A DNA stretch of 64,000 bases from G963667915 sp965197385. Lineage in GTDB: Bacteria; Acidobacteriota; Vicinamibacteria; Vicinamibacterales; UBA823. The position numbers and the translations under genes are program-made. This document shows positions 36,749 through 46,514 of the stretch, in pieces. The stretch is taken from NCBI GenBank assembly GCA_965197385.1, contig CBDANA010000008.1:930001-994000 (forward strand), read 5' to 3'. The notes beneath the pieces were generated by a model. It searched no databases. It was not told the DNA's origin and saw only the letters and a list, made by a program, of their open reading frames with translations. Each line of letters starts with the position of its first letter. The stretch's first letter is position 1.

Positions 36749-38157
36749 GACTGGTCGGGCAGCTTCAGCGCGAGCTGGAGATACGCGTCCTCGTCGCGTG
36801 GAAACTCCACCGGATACTTCCCGGTGAAGCAGGACGTGCAGTAATCCTGTCGCCGCGATCCGACGGATCCGAGCATGGCCTCGATGTCCAGATAGGCAAC
36901 GCTGTCGGCGCTCAGATACTGCCGGATCTCCTCGACCGAGTGCGTGGCGCCAATCAGCTCGGAGCGACGCGGTGTGTCGATGCCGTAATAACAAGGCGAG
37001 ATCGTCGGCGGACAGCTGATCCGCATGTGGACTTCGCGGGCGCCGGCGGCGCGCACCATCCCGACGATCTTCCGACTCGTCGTGCCGCGGACGATCGAGT
37101 CGTCAACCAGCGTGACCCGTTTGCCCGCCAGGATGCTCCGGACCGGGTTCAGCTTCACCTTGACCTTGAAGTGTCGGATCGCCTGCTGCGGATGGATGAA
37201 CGTCCGGCCAACGTAGTGGTTTCGGATCAGCCCCATCTTGAACGGAATGCCGGATTCCTCCGCGAACCCCAGCGCGGCGCACACGCCCGAGTCGGGAATC
37301 GGCACGACGACGTCGGCGTCCACCGCGGCTGCGCGCGCGAGCCGGCGTCCCAAATCGGTGCGCACCTCGTTGACGCTCTGTCCGAACACGTGACTGTCTG
37401 GCCGCGCGAAGTACACGTGCTCGAAGATGCAGTGGGCCGGCGGGGCCTCCACCCATGGCTTGTACGATCGCATGCCGGACGCGTTGATCACGAGCACTTC
37501 GCCGGGCTCGACGTCGCGGACGTAGGTCGCGCCGATCAGGTCGAGCGCGCAGGTTTCTGAGCACACGATCGTCGAGCCGTCGAGCTGGCCGATCGCCAGC
37601 GGCCGGAACCCGTGCGGGTCGCGAACCGCAATCACCTTGTCCTTGGTCAGCACCACGAGCGAAAAGGCCCCACGCACCTGCGACACCGACTCGATGATGG
37701 CGTCCTCGGCGGTTGGCGCCTGCGACCTGGCGTAGAGGTGCAGGATCACCTCGGTGTCGCTGCTGGTCTGGAAGATGGAGCCGCGCTTCACCAGATCGTC
37801 ACGCAATTCCGCGGCGTTGACGAGATTGCCATTGTGGCAAAGCGAGATCTCGCCGTGCGCACAGTCGATCAGGATCGGTTGCGCGTTGACCAGGCGGCTG
37901 TCGCCCGCGGTGGAATAGCGCACGTGCCCGATGGCGGCCGAACCCCGGAGCGTGAACAGCGTCGCCTCGTCGAAGGCGTCGGACACATACCCCATCGCGC
38001 GCGACAGGAAGATGCGGGTCCCGTCCGTCGAGGCGATACCGGCGCTCTCCTGGCCGCGATGCTGTAGCGCGTAGAGTCCGAGATATGTGAGGTTCGCCGC
38101 GTCGTCGTTCCCGAAGATCCCGAACACGCCGCATTCGTCTCTGAATTTGTCTCGCAT
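36745..38157 (-). CDS. purF: Amidophosphoribosyltransferase
   Basis: 470 aa from ATG 38157. First committed step: PRPP plus glutamine to phosphoribosylamine. The propeptide MRDKFRDE is followed by the catalytic Cys (CGVFGIFG, Cys9), as in the B. subtilis type. Further: ALQHRGQESAGIAS, IGHVRYSTAGDSRLVNAQP, the PRPP loop VTLVDDSIVRGTTSRKIVGM (about residues 340-360) and C-terminal YCTSCFTGKYP, two of the cysteines that bind the [4Fe-4S] cluster in this type. Spacing to purL is 59 bp. Confidence 0.95.
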   Translation of the reverse strand: MRDKFRDECGVFGIFGNDDAANLTYLGLYALQHRGQESAGIASTDGTRIFLSRAMGYVSDAFDEATLFTLRGSAAIGHVRYSTAGDSRLVNAQPILIDCAHGEISLCHNGNLVNAAELRDDLVKRGSIFQTSSDTEVILHLYARSQAPTAEDAIIESVSQVRGAFSLVVLTKDKVIAVRDPHGFRPLAIGQLDGSTIVCSETCALDLIGATYVRDVEPGEVLVINASGMRSYKPWVEAPPAHCIFEHVYFARPDSHVFGQSVNEVRTDLGRRLARAAAVDADVVVPIPDSGVCAALGFAEESGIPFKMGLIRNHYVGRTFIHPQQAIRHFKVKVKLNPVRSILAGKRVTLVDDSIVRGTTSRKIVGMVRAAGAREVHMRISCPPTISPCYYGIDTPRRSELIGATHSVEEIRQYLSADSVAYLDIEAMLGSVGSRRQDYCTSCFTGKYPVEFPRDEDAYLQLALKLPDQS

Positions 38158-38216
38158 GCTTACTCGACTCACTCGAGGATACGCGACCTCGGTCAATCTT
38201 AGCAGCCCGCTAGCAG

Positions 38217-40460
38217 CTAGGCCGCCGGATCGACGAAACACCGTTCCAGTCCCTGCATCCACACCGTCTCGACGTCCGCGACGGCGACATCGAGCAGCGT
38301 GCCGCCACGCCCGTCAATCCGTATCCTCGTGCCACCAGTCCGCCCGGCACCCCGAACCGGCACCCCGGCCGCCCCGACCCGCGCGCGCACCGCGTCGGCA
38401 TTGCCGTCGGCGACCGACACGAGAATGCGCGTCGGCGCCTCACCGAACAGCGCGCACCCGCGCGCCACGTCGTCCCGGCCGGCGCCCATATGGTCGGACA
38501 GCGCGAGCGACGCCCCGATGCCGTTGGTCTCGAAGCAGCACTCGGCCAGCGCCACCGCCACGCCACCGTCCGAGCAGTCGTGGGCCGACTGCAGGAGCCC
38601 GTCGCCCGCCAGGTCGACAAGGAGCCGCTGCAGCGCCCGCTCCGCCGCCAGCGACAGATCGGCCGGCACGCCCGCGACCCGGCCGCAGACCGTCTTGAGG
38701 TACTCGCTGCCCCCGAGCGACGGGCGCCCCGCCCCGAGCAGCAGAATCGTGGCGTCCGGCACGCGAAACGTCCGGCCCAGAACGTGCGAGACCTGCGCGA
38801 TGACGCCGACGACCCCCAGGACTGGTGTGGGGTAGATAGCCTGGCCGTCGGTTTCGTTGTAGAGGCTCACGTTACCGCCAGTGATCGGCAGGTCGAGCGC
38901 CCGGCAGGCCTCCCCGATCCCCTCGACCGCGCGCGCGAACTGCCACATGATCTCGGGCCGTTCGGGATTGCCGAAATTGAGGCAATTCGTTGCACCGATC
39001 GGCAGCGCGCCGGCGCAGGCGACGTTGCGCGACGCTTCGGCCACGGCCAGCATCGCCCCGAGACGCGGATCGAGATAGCAGTACCGCCCGTTGCCATCGA
39101 CCGACATCGCCAGCGCCCGGTCGGTCCCCTTCAACCGCACCACGCCGGCCCCCATGCCGGCCGGAGTAATCGTGTTGGTCCGCACCATGTGGTCGTACTG
39201 CCGGTACACCCATCGCTTGCTGGCCACGGCCGGCGAGCTGAGCACCAGCCGCAGCGCCTCGTCCGCTGGCGGCACCCCCCCCAACGCGTCGAGATCCAGG
39301 CGTCGCGCCGCGTCGAGGTACGCGGGCCGCGCGGTCGGACGGTCGTAGAGCGGCGCTTGGTCGACCAGCTTGTCGTTTGGGATCTCGGCGACGACCGTGC
39401 CCCGTTCCCGCACGCGCAGCTGCCCGTCGCCGGTGACCTCCCCGATCGGCACGGCGTGGAGGTCCCACTTCTCGAAGATCCGCTCGACCTCGGCTTCACG
39501 GCCACGCCGCACGACCATGAGCATGCGCTCCTGCGACTCTGACAGCATGATCTCGTACGGCGTCATGCCGGTCTCGCGCTGTGGCACGCGCGAGACATCG
39601 ACGTCGATACCGGTGCCGCCGCGCGATCCCATCTCCGCCGTCGAGCAGGTCAGCCCCGCCGCGCCCATGTCCTGAATGCCAACCAGGGCGTCGGTCTGCA
39701 TCAGCTCGAGGCACGCCTCGAGCAGCAGCTTCTCCATGAACGGGTCGCCCACCTGCACCGCGGGCCGCTTCTCCGACGACCGCTCGTCGAACTCGGCCGA
39801 GGCCATCGTCGCGCCGTGGATGCCGTCGCGGCCGGTCTTCGCGCCGACGTAGTACACCGAATTTCCGGTGCCCGACGCCTGCCCCAGCACCAGCGTCCCC
39901 GCCTTGGCCAGCCCGAGGCAGAACACGTTGACGAGCGGATTGCCCGCGTAGCAGTCCTCGAACGCAATCTCCCCCCCGACCGTCGGAATCCCGATGCTGT
40001 TGCCGTAGCCGCCGATACCGGCCACGACCCCCTTGAGAACCCTCCGCGTCCGGGCGTCCTCGAGCGATCCAAATCGCAAAGAATTGAGCAGCGCGATCGG
40101 CCGGGCGCCCATCGTGAAGATGTCGCGGATGATCCCGCCCACGCCGGTCGCCGCCCCTTGGTACGGCTCGATGAACGACGGGTGGTTGTGCGATTCGATC
40201 TTAAAGACAGCCACCAGACCGTCGCCCACGTCGACGGCACCGGCGTTCTCGCCCGGCCCCTGCACGACGCGGGGGCCGGTGGTCGGCAGCGTGCGCAGGT
40301 GAACCCGCGAGCTCTTGTAGCTGCAGTGCTCCGACCACATCACCGAGAAGATGCCGAGCTCGGTCAACGACGGTTCGCGTCCGAGGATCGCGAGAATCTT
40401 CTCGTACTCGCCACGGTTCAAGCTGTGCTGTTCGAGGGTCTGTGAATCGATGCTGGTCAT
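38217..40460 (-). CDS. purL: Phosphoribosylformylglycinamidine synthase, small PurL subunit
   Basis: 747 aa from ATG 40460; a GTG at 40484 overlapping the purQ stop would add eight residues. Length and the presence of purS and purQ next door show the three-component type. Visible: LTELGIFSVMWSEHCSYKSS near the N-terminus, VVQGPGENAGAVDVGDG, AVFKIESHNHPSFIEPYQGA, GGIIRDIFTMGARPIA, VGIQDMGAAGLTCSTAEMG, and in the second half LPITGGNVSLYNET and SAHDCSDGGVAVALAECCFE. It converts FGAR to FGAM with ATP and ammonia from PurQ. Confidence 0.96.
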   Translation of the reverse strand: MTSIDSQTLEQHSLNRGEYEKILAILGREPSLTELGIFSVMWSEHCSYKSSRVHLRTLPTTGPRVVQGPGENAGAVDVGDGLVAVFKIESHNHPSFIEPYQGAATGVGGIIRDIFTMGARPIALLNSLRFGSLEDARTRRVLKGVVAGIGGYGNSIGIPTVGGEIAFEDCYAGNPLVNVFCLGLAKAGTLVLGQASGTGNSVYYVGAKTGRDGIHGATMASAEFDERSSEKRPAVQVGDPFMEKLLLEACLELMQTDALVGIQDMGAAGLTCSTAEMGSRGGTGIDVDVSRVPQRETGMTPYEIMLSESQERMLMVVRRGREAEVERIFEKWDLHAVPIGEVTGDGQLRVRERGTVVAEIPNDKLVDQAPLYDRPTARPAYLDAARRLDLDALGGVPPADEALRLVLSSPAVASKRWVYRQYDHMVRTNTITPAGMGAGVVRLKGTDRALAMSVDGNGRYCYLDPRLGAMLAVAEASRNVACAGALPIGATNCLNFGNPERPEIMWQFARAVEGIGEACRALDLPITGGNVSLYNETDGQAIYPTPVLGVVGVIAQVSHVLGRTFRVPDATILLLGAGRPSLGGSEYLKTVCGRVAGVPADLSLAAERALQRLLVDLAGDGLLQSAHDCSDGGVAVALAECCFETNGIGASLALSDHMGAGRDDVARGCALFGEAPTRILVSVADGNADAVRARVGAAGVPVRGAGRTGGTRIRIDGRGGTLLDVAVADVETVWMQGLERCFVDPAA

Positions 40461-40480
40461 CCGCCACTCGCGCGTCAGAC

Positions 40481-41194
40481 TCACCCGGTCTTCAACATCC
40501 CGTCGCCCGCCAGCGCCGAGACGACCGACTCGAAGATCGCCAGGCCGTCGGCGCTGCCGACCGCGGACTCGCACGCCCGCTCCGGGTGCGGCATCAGCGC
40601 GACGACATTGCGCCGCGCGTTGCACAGCCCGGCGACGCCGCTGGCCGAGCCGTTCGGATTGGCAACCTCGGTGACTTCACCGTGCGGGTCGCAATACCGA
40701 AACACGATCTGCCGGTTCGCCTCGAGCACGGCGAGCACGTCGGGCGGCGCGAAGTAGTTCCCTTCCCCGTGGGCGATCGGAATTCTGAGCACCTGGCCGA
40801 CCGCCGCCGCGCACGTGAACGGCGTGTCGGTCTGCTCGACGCGCACGTGTACCTGCTCGCACTGAAACTTCACGCTCCGGTTACGCAGCATGCCGCCGGG
40901 TAGCACGCCGGCTTCGAGCAGGACCTGGAATCCGTTGCAGACGCCGAGCACCGGGCCGCCCGATTCGGCAAAGGCCAGGACCGGTGTCATGACGGGCGAG
41001 AATCTGGCAATCGCGCCGGTGCGCAGGTAGTCGCCGTACGAGAACCCACCGGGCAGGACGACGACGTTGGCCCCCTTCAGATCGGTATCCTTGTGCCACA
41101 CGAACTCGGCATCGGCGCCCAGCACGTGTTTCGCCGCGTGATAGGCGTCGTGGTCGCAATTGGACCCAGGAAACACGATGATGGCAAATTTCAT
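40481..41194 (-). CDS. purQ: FGAM synthase glutaminase subunit PurQ
   Basis: 237 aa from ATG 41194. Class I glutamine amidotransferase: FAIIVFPGSNCDHDAYHA at the N-terminus, LPGGFSYGDYLRTGAIA, nucleophile Cys in PVLGVCNGFQVLLEAG (about residue 88), and C-terminal VALMPHPERA with the catalytic His and Glu. It supplies ammonia to PurL. Its stop overlaps a possible purL GTG start. Between purS and purQ lies a 59-bp gap with a degenerate repeat tract. Confidence 0.96.
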   Translation of the reverse strand: MKFAIIVFPGSNCDHDAYHAAKHVLGADAEFVWHKDTDLKGANVVVLPGGFSYGDYLRTGAIARFSPVMTPVLAFAESGGPVLGVCNGFQVLLEAGVLPGGMLRNRSVKFQCEQVHVRVEQTDTPFTCAAAVGQVLRIPIAHGEGNYFAPPDVLAVLEANRQIVFRYCDPHGEVTEVANPNGSASGVAGLCNARRNVVALMPHPERACESAVGSADGLAIFESVVSALAGDGMLKTG

Positions 41195-41230
41195 GATGCG
41201 TCAAGGAGTAAGGAGAGCCGGTGTCAGCGC

Positions 41231-41278
41231 TCCCTAATCCTCCCAACTCCTAACTAACTCCTAGCTCCTAACTCCTTG
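41231..41278. repeat. Degenerate AGGAGTT tandem tract
   Basis: On the minus strand several imperfect copies of AGGAGTT(A/G) follow one another in the purS-purQ gap. A similar tract lies at 42838-42866, where it provides the last codons of the MBL-fold gene. Confidence 0.6.
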
Positions 41279-41520
41279 TCCCCTTCAATCTCCACCCGAT
41301 AGCTCTCGATGACGGGATTCGCCAACAGCTTGTCCGCGACCTCGGACGCCATCGCGCGCGCCGCGTCGGCCGTCGTCGCGTCGACTTCGAGCTCGAAGTA
41401 CTTGCCCTGGCGGACGTCCTGCACGCCGGCATACCCCATCGTGTGCAACGCGTCGGCAATCGTCTGCCCCTGCGGATCAAACACCGACCGTTTCAGCGTC
41501 ACGAAGACTCGAGCTTTCAC
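41254..41520 (-). CDS. purS: FGAM synthase subunit PurS
   Basis: 88 aa from GTG 41520, which overlaps the purB stop (GTGA). The small ferredoxin-like PurS fold is recognisable: ARVFVTLKRSVFDPQGQTIA, GYAGVQDVRQGKYFELEV, and ADKLLANPVIESYRVEIE at the end. It bridges PurL and PurQ in the FGAM synthase complex. Size is typical for the family. Confidence 0.95.
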   Translation of the reverse strand: MKARVFVTLKRSVFDPQGQTIADALHTMGYAGVQDVRQGKYFELEVDATTADAARAMASEVADKLLANPVIESYRVEIEGDKELGARS

Positions 41521-42839
41521 GAGGCGACCTCTCCCGCGCCGGCGTCGCTACCGAACACCCGCTCGAAAATCCGATCGACGTGGCGCAGCTGCACCTCGAG
41601 ATCGAACGCGCGCTCGATCGCCTCGGGCGGTAACACCGCCACGATCTCGGCATCGTTCAACAACAGCGTCTTGAACTCGGCCGCCTCGTGGAACGACCGC
41701 ATCGCGTTGCGCTGCACCCACTCGTAGGCCTGCTCGCGCGACACGCCGCGCCGCGCCAGTTCGAGCAGCACGGTGCCAGAAAAGATGACCCCCCTCAACC
41801 GTGCCAGATTCTCGCGCATCCGGTCCGGATGCACGACGAGTCCGCGGACGATCCGGGTGAACCGCCGCAGCATGTGATCCAGCGCCAGGAAGCTATCCGG
41901 CACGATCACCCGCTCGACCGAGGAGTGCGAAATGTCGCGTTCGTGCCACAACGCGACGTTCTCGAGTGCCGCCATCGCGTTCGACCGCACCAGCCGCGCC
42001 AGGCCGGCCACCTGCTCGCAGCCGATCGGGTTGCGCTTGTGCGGCATGGCCGACGAGCCCTTCTGGCCCTTCCCGAACGGCTCCTCGACCTCGCCGATCT
42101 CCGTCTTCTGCAATCCACGAACTTCAAGCGCGAATTTCTCGAGCGAGGCGGCCGTGATGGCCAGCGCCCCGAGCACTTCCGCGTGCCGGTCGCGCTGCAG
42201 CACCTGTGACGAGACCGGCGCCGGCGTGAGGCCCAGACGTTCGCAGACGCGCGTCTCAATCGACGGATCGAGGTGCGCGTAGGTTCCCACCGCGCCCGAA
42301 ATCTTACCGGCACTGATGATGTCCCGCGCCCGGCGGACCCGCACCCGATCGCGGACCAGCTCCGCATGCCAGAGCGCCAGCTTCAGCCCGAACGTCATCG
42401 GCTCGGCATGTATGCCGTGGGTGCGCCCGATCATCGGCGTGCAGCGATGCTCCTCGGCTCGCGCCTGGACGGCGTCGAGCAGGCCGTTAAGATCCTGCAA
42501 GATGAGGTCGCACGCCTCGCGCATCTGCAAGGCCAGCGCCGTGTCGAGCACGTCGGATGACGTCAGGCCGAAGTGCAGCCAGCGCGCCGACTCGCCGACT
42601 CGCTCGGCGACAGCGGTCGTGAACGCGATGACGTCATGCTGCGTCGTGGCTTCGATCTCGTCGACCCGGGCGGCGTCCACCGCGCCGCGCTCACGAATGT
42701 CACGCGCCGCGTCAGCCGGAATCATGCCCGCCTCGGCCATCGCCTCGGCCGCCGCCGTCTCGACGCGGAGCCACGTCTCGTAGCGGCACTGGTCGGTCCA
42801 GATGCGACCCATCTCGGGGTGGGTGTAGCGTGGAATCAT
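41517..42839 (-). CDS. purB: Adenylosuccinate lyase
   Basis: 440 aa from ATG 42839. Cleaves SAICAR and adenylosuccinate, releasing fumarate. Visible: N-terminal PRYTHPEMGRIWTDQCRYET, HFGLTSSDVLDTALALQ, IGRTHGIHAEPMTFG (catalytic His) and the fumarase/aspartase signature with the catalytic Ser in GSSAMPHKRNPIGCEQ (about residue 270). Full length. It overlaps purS by 4 bases and follows the MBL-fold gene by 10 bp. Confidence 0.95.
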   Translation of the reverse strand: MIPRYTHPEMGRIWTDQCRYETWLRVETAAAEAMAEAGMIPADAARDIRERGAVDAARVDEIEATTQHDVIAFTTAVAERVGESARWLHFGLTSSDVLDTALALQMREACDLILQDLNGLLDAVQARAEEHRCTPMIGRTHGIHAEPMTFGLKLALWHAELVRDRVRVRRARDIISAGKISGAVGTYAHLDPSIETRVCERLGLTPAPVSSQVLQRDRHAEVLGALAITAASLEKFALEVRGLQKTEIGEVEEPFGKGQKGSSAMPHKRNPIGCEQVAGLARLVRSNAMAALENVALWHERDISHSSVERVIVPDSFLALDHMLRRFTRIVRGLVVHPDRMRENLARLRGVIFSGTVLLELARRGVSREQAYEWVQRNAMRSFHEAAEFKTLLLNDAEIVAVLPPEAIERAFDLEVQLRHVDRIFERVFGSDAGAGEVAS

Positions 42840-42849
42840 GAGTTAGGAG

Positions 42850-43764
42850 TTAGAAGTTAGGAGTCCTCACTGGGAGTTGGGCTGTTGGGTAACCGAATGG
42901 CAGCGAGACTTGCTGCGCCCGGCGGGCGGGCGACGGCACCGCTGCTGGCGTCTGTGTCAAGGCCGCGAGATCGATCGTGGGCGTGGGGTGGTCCGGCGAC
43001 GCCACCACGACTCGCACCTCGGAGCGCCCGATGCGCGCCAGCGCTTCCTGACAGCTCAGATCTGCAATCTCCGGCACGTTGGTGACCCGGCTCAGGTGCG
43101 CCAGCACGATGCACCGAACGGCCGGTCCCAGGTGCTCCCGCACGAACGCCCCCAGCGCCTCGTTCGACAGGTGCCCGTCGTCTCCGCCGATTCGCGCCCG
43201 CACACTGGGCGCGTACGGGCTCACCCGCAGCAACTGGACGGCGTGGTTCGACTCCATCACGAGCAGCAGGCACTGGCGGAAGCGCTCGACGAGCTCAGCA
43301 GTGACACACCCGACGTCGGTGGCGAACCCGATGGCCCCCGTCGGCGTGTCGATCCGAAAGCCCAGCGTCTCGTCGGCGTCGTGCGTCACGGCGAACGGCA
43401 AAAAGCGCAGCGCACCAAAGTCCACCGAATGGCCCGGGCGCAGCCGCGCCCACCCGGACACCTTCGCCGCACTCGGACCCCAAGATTCCCGCGCGGCTCG
43501 CGTCGCGTGGACTGTAATTCCATGCCGGCTGGACAGGCGCGCCGCGCTGCGGACGTGATCGACGTGCGCGTGAGTGACCACGATGGCGCGAAGCGCGTCG
43601 GGCGCCACACCCAGCCGTTCAAGCCCCTGCCGGATCGCGCGATAGCTGAGGCCCGCGTCGATCAAGACCCGGTCGTCGCCCGACGCCACGAGCGTGGCGT
43701 TGCCGCTGCTGCCACTTCCCAGCACCGTGAGTTTGGCCGAGACGGGACCCTCTCTCCGATTCAT
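42850..43764 (-). CDS. MBL-fold metallohydrolase (YycJ-like)
   Basis: 304 aa from ATG 43764. Starts LTVLGSGSSGNATLVASGDD, then LIDAGLSYRAIRQGLERLG, the metal motif VVTHAHVDHV, a second His region LPFAVTHDADETLGFRI, FATDVGCVTAELVERF, and CIVLAHLSRVTNVPEIA near the C-terminus. This is the YycJ/WalJ-like branch of the metallo-beta-lactamase fold, whose members are thought to act in DNA-related processes. The last codons and the TAA stop are provided by a degenerate AGGAGTT tract. It sits just upstream of purB and may be cotranscribed. Confidence 0.85.
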   Translation of the reverse strand: MNRREGPVSAKLTVLGSGSSGNATLVASGDDRVLIDAGLSYRAIRQGLERLGVAPDALRAIVVTHAHVDHVRSAARLSSRHGITVHATRAARESWGPSAAKVSGWARLRPGHSVDFGALRFLPFAVTHDADETLGFRIDTPTGAIGFATDVGCVTAELVERFRQCLLLVMESNHAVQLLRVSPYAPSVRARIGGDDGHLSNEALGAFVREHLGPAVRCIVLAHLSRVTNVPEIADLSCQEALARIGRSEVRVVVASPDHPTPTIDLAALTQTPAAVPSPARRAQQVSLPFGYPTAQLPVRTPNF

Positions 43765-43792
43765 GTGTCAGGCACCACCCGCCCCGCGAGGC

Positions 43793-45070
43793 TCACTCGA
43801 CGAGCATGCCCACCCCGGCGCCGAACCGATCCGGCGCCAGCTCGAGCCCGGCGGACGGCCCCAGCACGGTCGCAGCCAGCACGCCGTCGACGAACAAATC
43901 CCGGGCGACCCGCTGCACGTCGTCCACCGTCACCCGGTCGACGCTCGCGAGCGTCTCGTCCAGGCTGACCTGCCTGGAAAAATAGATCTCCTGCCGAGCC
44001 AGATGCGACATGCGGCTAGAGGTGTGCTCCAGCGAGAGCATCAGGCTGCCCTTCAGATGATCCTTCGCCCGCTGCAGCTCCGTCTCGGGCACGGTCGTCT
44101 CGGCCAGCGTCCGCATCTCCTCCAGCACGAGGCCCAGGACTTCGTCGACCGACTCCGTGGCGCACCCCGCGTAGACCGTCAGCGCCCCGGCGTCGCGGTA
44201 GGCGTTCAGGCCGCTGAAGACGGCATACGCGAGCCCGCGCTCCTCGCGGACGTGCTGGAAGAGCCGCGAGCTCATGGACCCGCCGAAGATCGTATTCAGG
44301 AGATAGCTGACGTAGCGATCGTCGTGGTCCTGCTGGTGGCCGGCCGTGCCCAGACAGAGGTGGCTCTGCTCCAGATCTTTGTCCTTGACGTGCAACCGGG
44401 ACACCATGGTCGGCGCCACCCACGGCACGGTCGCACCGCGCGACGGCAGGTCCGCGAACGCCGACTCGGTTAGGCCGCGCAGCTGCGTGTGATCGAGGTT
44501 GCCGGCGGCCGAGATGATCACGTTGGGCGCCACGTAGGCCTGCTCGAAGAAAGCCCGCAGCTGGTCGCGGGTGAACCCCGAGACTGACTCGGCCGACCCG
44601 AGAATTGGACGACCCAGCGCGTGGCGCTCCCAGAAATACTGCGTGAACAGGTCGTGGACCAGATCGTCGGGCGTGTCCTCGACCATCTTGATTTCTTCGA
44701 GGACGACCTTCTTTTCCCGTTCGATGTCCGCGTCCTGAAACGCGGGGTGCAGCACAAGATCCGACAGGATGTCCAGCGCCGCCGGCAGGTGCGCGTCGAG
44801 CACCTTGACGTAGTACCCGGCGTACTCCTTGGCAGTGAAGGCGTCCAGCTGTCCGCCGATAGTATCGATCGCCTCAGCGATCTCTCGCGCCGAGCGCGAC
44901 GTCGAGCCTTTGAACAACATGTGCTCGATGAAATGCGAAATTCCGGCTTGGGAGTCCGATTCGTGGCGTGAGCCGCGGGTGAGCCACACGCCGAGACTGA
45001 TCGAACGAACATGCGGCATGGCCTCGGTGAGGAGACACAAGCCGTTGTCCAGGACATCGCGAACGATCAT
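43793..45070 (-). CDS. M16-family zinc peptidase
   Basis: 425 aa from ATG 45070, where the family N-terminus IVRDVLDNGLCLLTEAMPHV begins; the open frame further upstream has no such character. The inverted zinc motif HxxEH is in ISHFIEHMLFKGS (about residues 52-56), with the downstream Glu in EEIKMVEDTPDDLVHD. The second half has the usual YLLNTIFGGSMSSRLFQHVR and RGLAYAVFSG. It is a processing-peptidase-like (PqqL/YmxG) member. It heads the block that leads into MBL-purB-purS-purQ-purL. Confidence 0.9.
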   Translation of the reverse strand: MIVRDVLDNGLCLLTEAMPHVRSISLGVWLTRGSRHESDSQAGISHFIEHMLFKGSTSRSAREIAEAIDTIGGQLDAFTAKEYAGYYVKVLDAHLPAALDILSDLVLHPAFQDADIEREKKVVLEEIKMVEDTPDDLVHDLFTQYFWERHALGRPILGSAESVSGFTRDQLRAFFEQAYVAPNVIISAAGNLDHTQLRGLTESAFADLPSRGATVPWVAPTMVSRLHVKDKDLEQSHLCLGTAGHQQDHDDRYVSYLLNTIFGGSMSSRLFQHVREERGLAYAVFSGLNAYRDAGALTVYAGCATESVDEVLGLVLEEMRTLAETTVPETELQRAKDHLKGSLMLSLEHTSSRMSHLARQEIYFSRQVSLDETLASVDRVTVDDVQRVARDLFVDGVLAATVLGPSAGLELAPDRFGAGVGMLVE

Positions 45071-45356
45071 CGGCGGCGGAAGAGAGTGGGACCGGGTCAC
45101 GAGACGCGCGCGACGGCGCAAGTCATTGATCGAAAAGGGATTAGGCCCTCTACACGAACGCCCGATCATACCACGCGAGGCCGACCTCGGCAACTGGGAA
45201 CGGCCGATGCGCGTGTGTCGGCCGCGAGATCCGTGACTGATGACTAGCAGGTAGTGGCTAACGCCATTAGCCCACTACCGACTAGCAGCCGGGGGGAGCT
45301 GCCCGACCTCCCCGTGCTAGAATCGGGGTTCACGTTCTTCCAGAAAGCAGACGCGA
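45071..45356. other. Divergent intergenic region with an imperfect palindrome
   Basis: 286 bp between the divergent M16 and rlmN genes. The palindrome GGTAGTGGCTAA ... TTAGCCCACTACC lies at 45249-45280; it ends near a TAGCAGCC motif that recurs in two other gene gaps. Promoters for both genes should be here. Confidence 0.45.
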
Positions 45357-46514
45357 GTGCCTAGCTTAACGCGCGACCTGGCGGAGTTCGAGCTCGCCGA
45401 TCTCGAGACCGCGATCGCGCCGCTGGGCATCCAGCCCTTCCACGCCCGACAGATCTATCGCTGGATCCACCGGCGCGCCGTGACTGACGTCGCGCAGATG
45501 ACCGACCTCTCCAGGCAGCATCGAGACAGTTTAGCCGACGCATTCGGCCTCTCGACGCCACGTGTCGCCAAGCGCTACCAGTCGAGCGACGGCACCACGA
45601 AGTTCCTGCTGGAACTCGATGATGGCCGGCGCATCGAGGCCGTCTACATCCCGGATTCGCCCGCCCACACCTTCTGCCTGTCCACTCAGGTTGGCTGCGC
45701 GATGCAGTGCGCCTTCTGTCTGACCGCGCGGATGGGTCTGGAGCGCCACCTGACCGCCGGTGAAATTGCCGGGCAGGTGCGGGTGCTCGTGTCGGAGCTG
45801 GGTCTCGTGGGGCAGCCCGTCAACGTCGTTCTCATGGGCATGGGCGAGCCGCTGCACAACTATGACGCGACGATGCAGGCGTTCCGGATGATCATGTGCG
45901 AGCACGGCGCGGCCCTGTCACCCCGCCGGATCACGCTGTCGACGGTCGGCATTCTGCCTGCGCTGACCCGGCTGGCAGCGGAGCCGATGATGCCAAACCT
46001 CGCAATTTCGCTGCACGGCACGACCGACGCCCAGCGCAGCCAGATGGTCCCGATCAACCGGCGCTACCCGCTGGCGGACCTGCTGGCCGCCTGTCGCGCC
46101 TTCCCGCTCAAGCGGCGCAACCGCATCACGTTCGAGTATGTGCTCATCAAGGATGTCAACGATTCGATCGCTGATGCGCACCGGCTCGCCCGCCTGCTCG
46201 GCGGGCTGCGCGCCAAGGTCAACGTCATCCCGCTCAACGCAGCGCCGGGTATTCCGTTCGAACGCCCGTCGGCCAGTCGGATCGATCGGTTCGGCCGTCT
46301 GCTGGCCGATCACCACCTGAGGGTGTCGATCCGGAAGAGCCGGGGGCGCGACATCCGGGCTGCGTGCGGGCAGCTCGTCGTGGAGGGGACCCGGCCGTCG
46401 CCCGGCCAGCGGCTCGCGAGCCTGCTCGATCGCGCGCCATCTGTGACACGACCCGGCCGGTCACCCGGCCCAGCTCGGCCGACTCGACGCGCACGTCCAC
46501 TAGGCAATTCCTGA
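45357..46514 (+). CDS. rlmN: 23S rRNA/tRNA adenine-C2 methyltransferase RlmN
   Basis: 385 aa from GTG 45357. Radical-SAM enzyme methylating A2503 of 23S rRNA. Visible: PFHARQIYRWIHRRAV near residues 27-42, HTFCLSTQVGCAMQCAFC with the CxxxCxxC cluster ligands, LMGMGEPLHNYDA, and the C-terminal Cys in RGRDIRAACGQL, which takes part in methyl transfer. After that the protein runs on for about 45 Arg/Pro-rich residues that overlap the 3' end of the convergent mtaB on the other strand, so the natural stop may have been lost. Confidence 0.92.
   Translation: MPSLTRDLAEFELADLETAIAPLGIQPFHARQIYRWIHRRAVTDVAQMTDLSRQHRDSLADAFGLSTPRVAKRYQSSDGTTKFLLELDDGRRIEAVYIPDSPAHTFCLSTQVGCAMQCAFCLTARMGLERHLTAGEIAGQVRVLVSELGLVGQPVNVVLMGMGEPLHNYDATMQAFRMIMCEHGAALSPRRITLSTVGILPALTRLAAEPMMPNLAISLHGTTDAQRSQMVPINRRYPLADLLAACRAFPLKRRNRITFEYVLIKDVNDSIADAHRLARLLGGLRAKVNVIPLNAAPGIPFERPSASRIDRFGRLLADHHLRVSIRKSRGRDIRAACGQLVVEGTRPSPGQRLASLLDRAPSVTRPGRSPGPARPTRRARPLGNS

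Noticed and set aside
38867..39542. Overlapping frames on both strands inside purL
   Set aside because: purL is conserved over the whole region; these are shadows.
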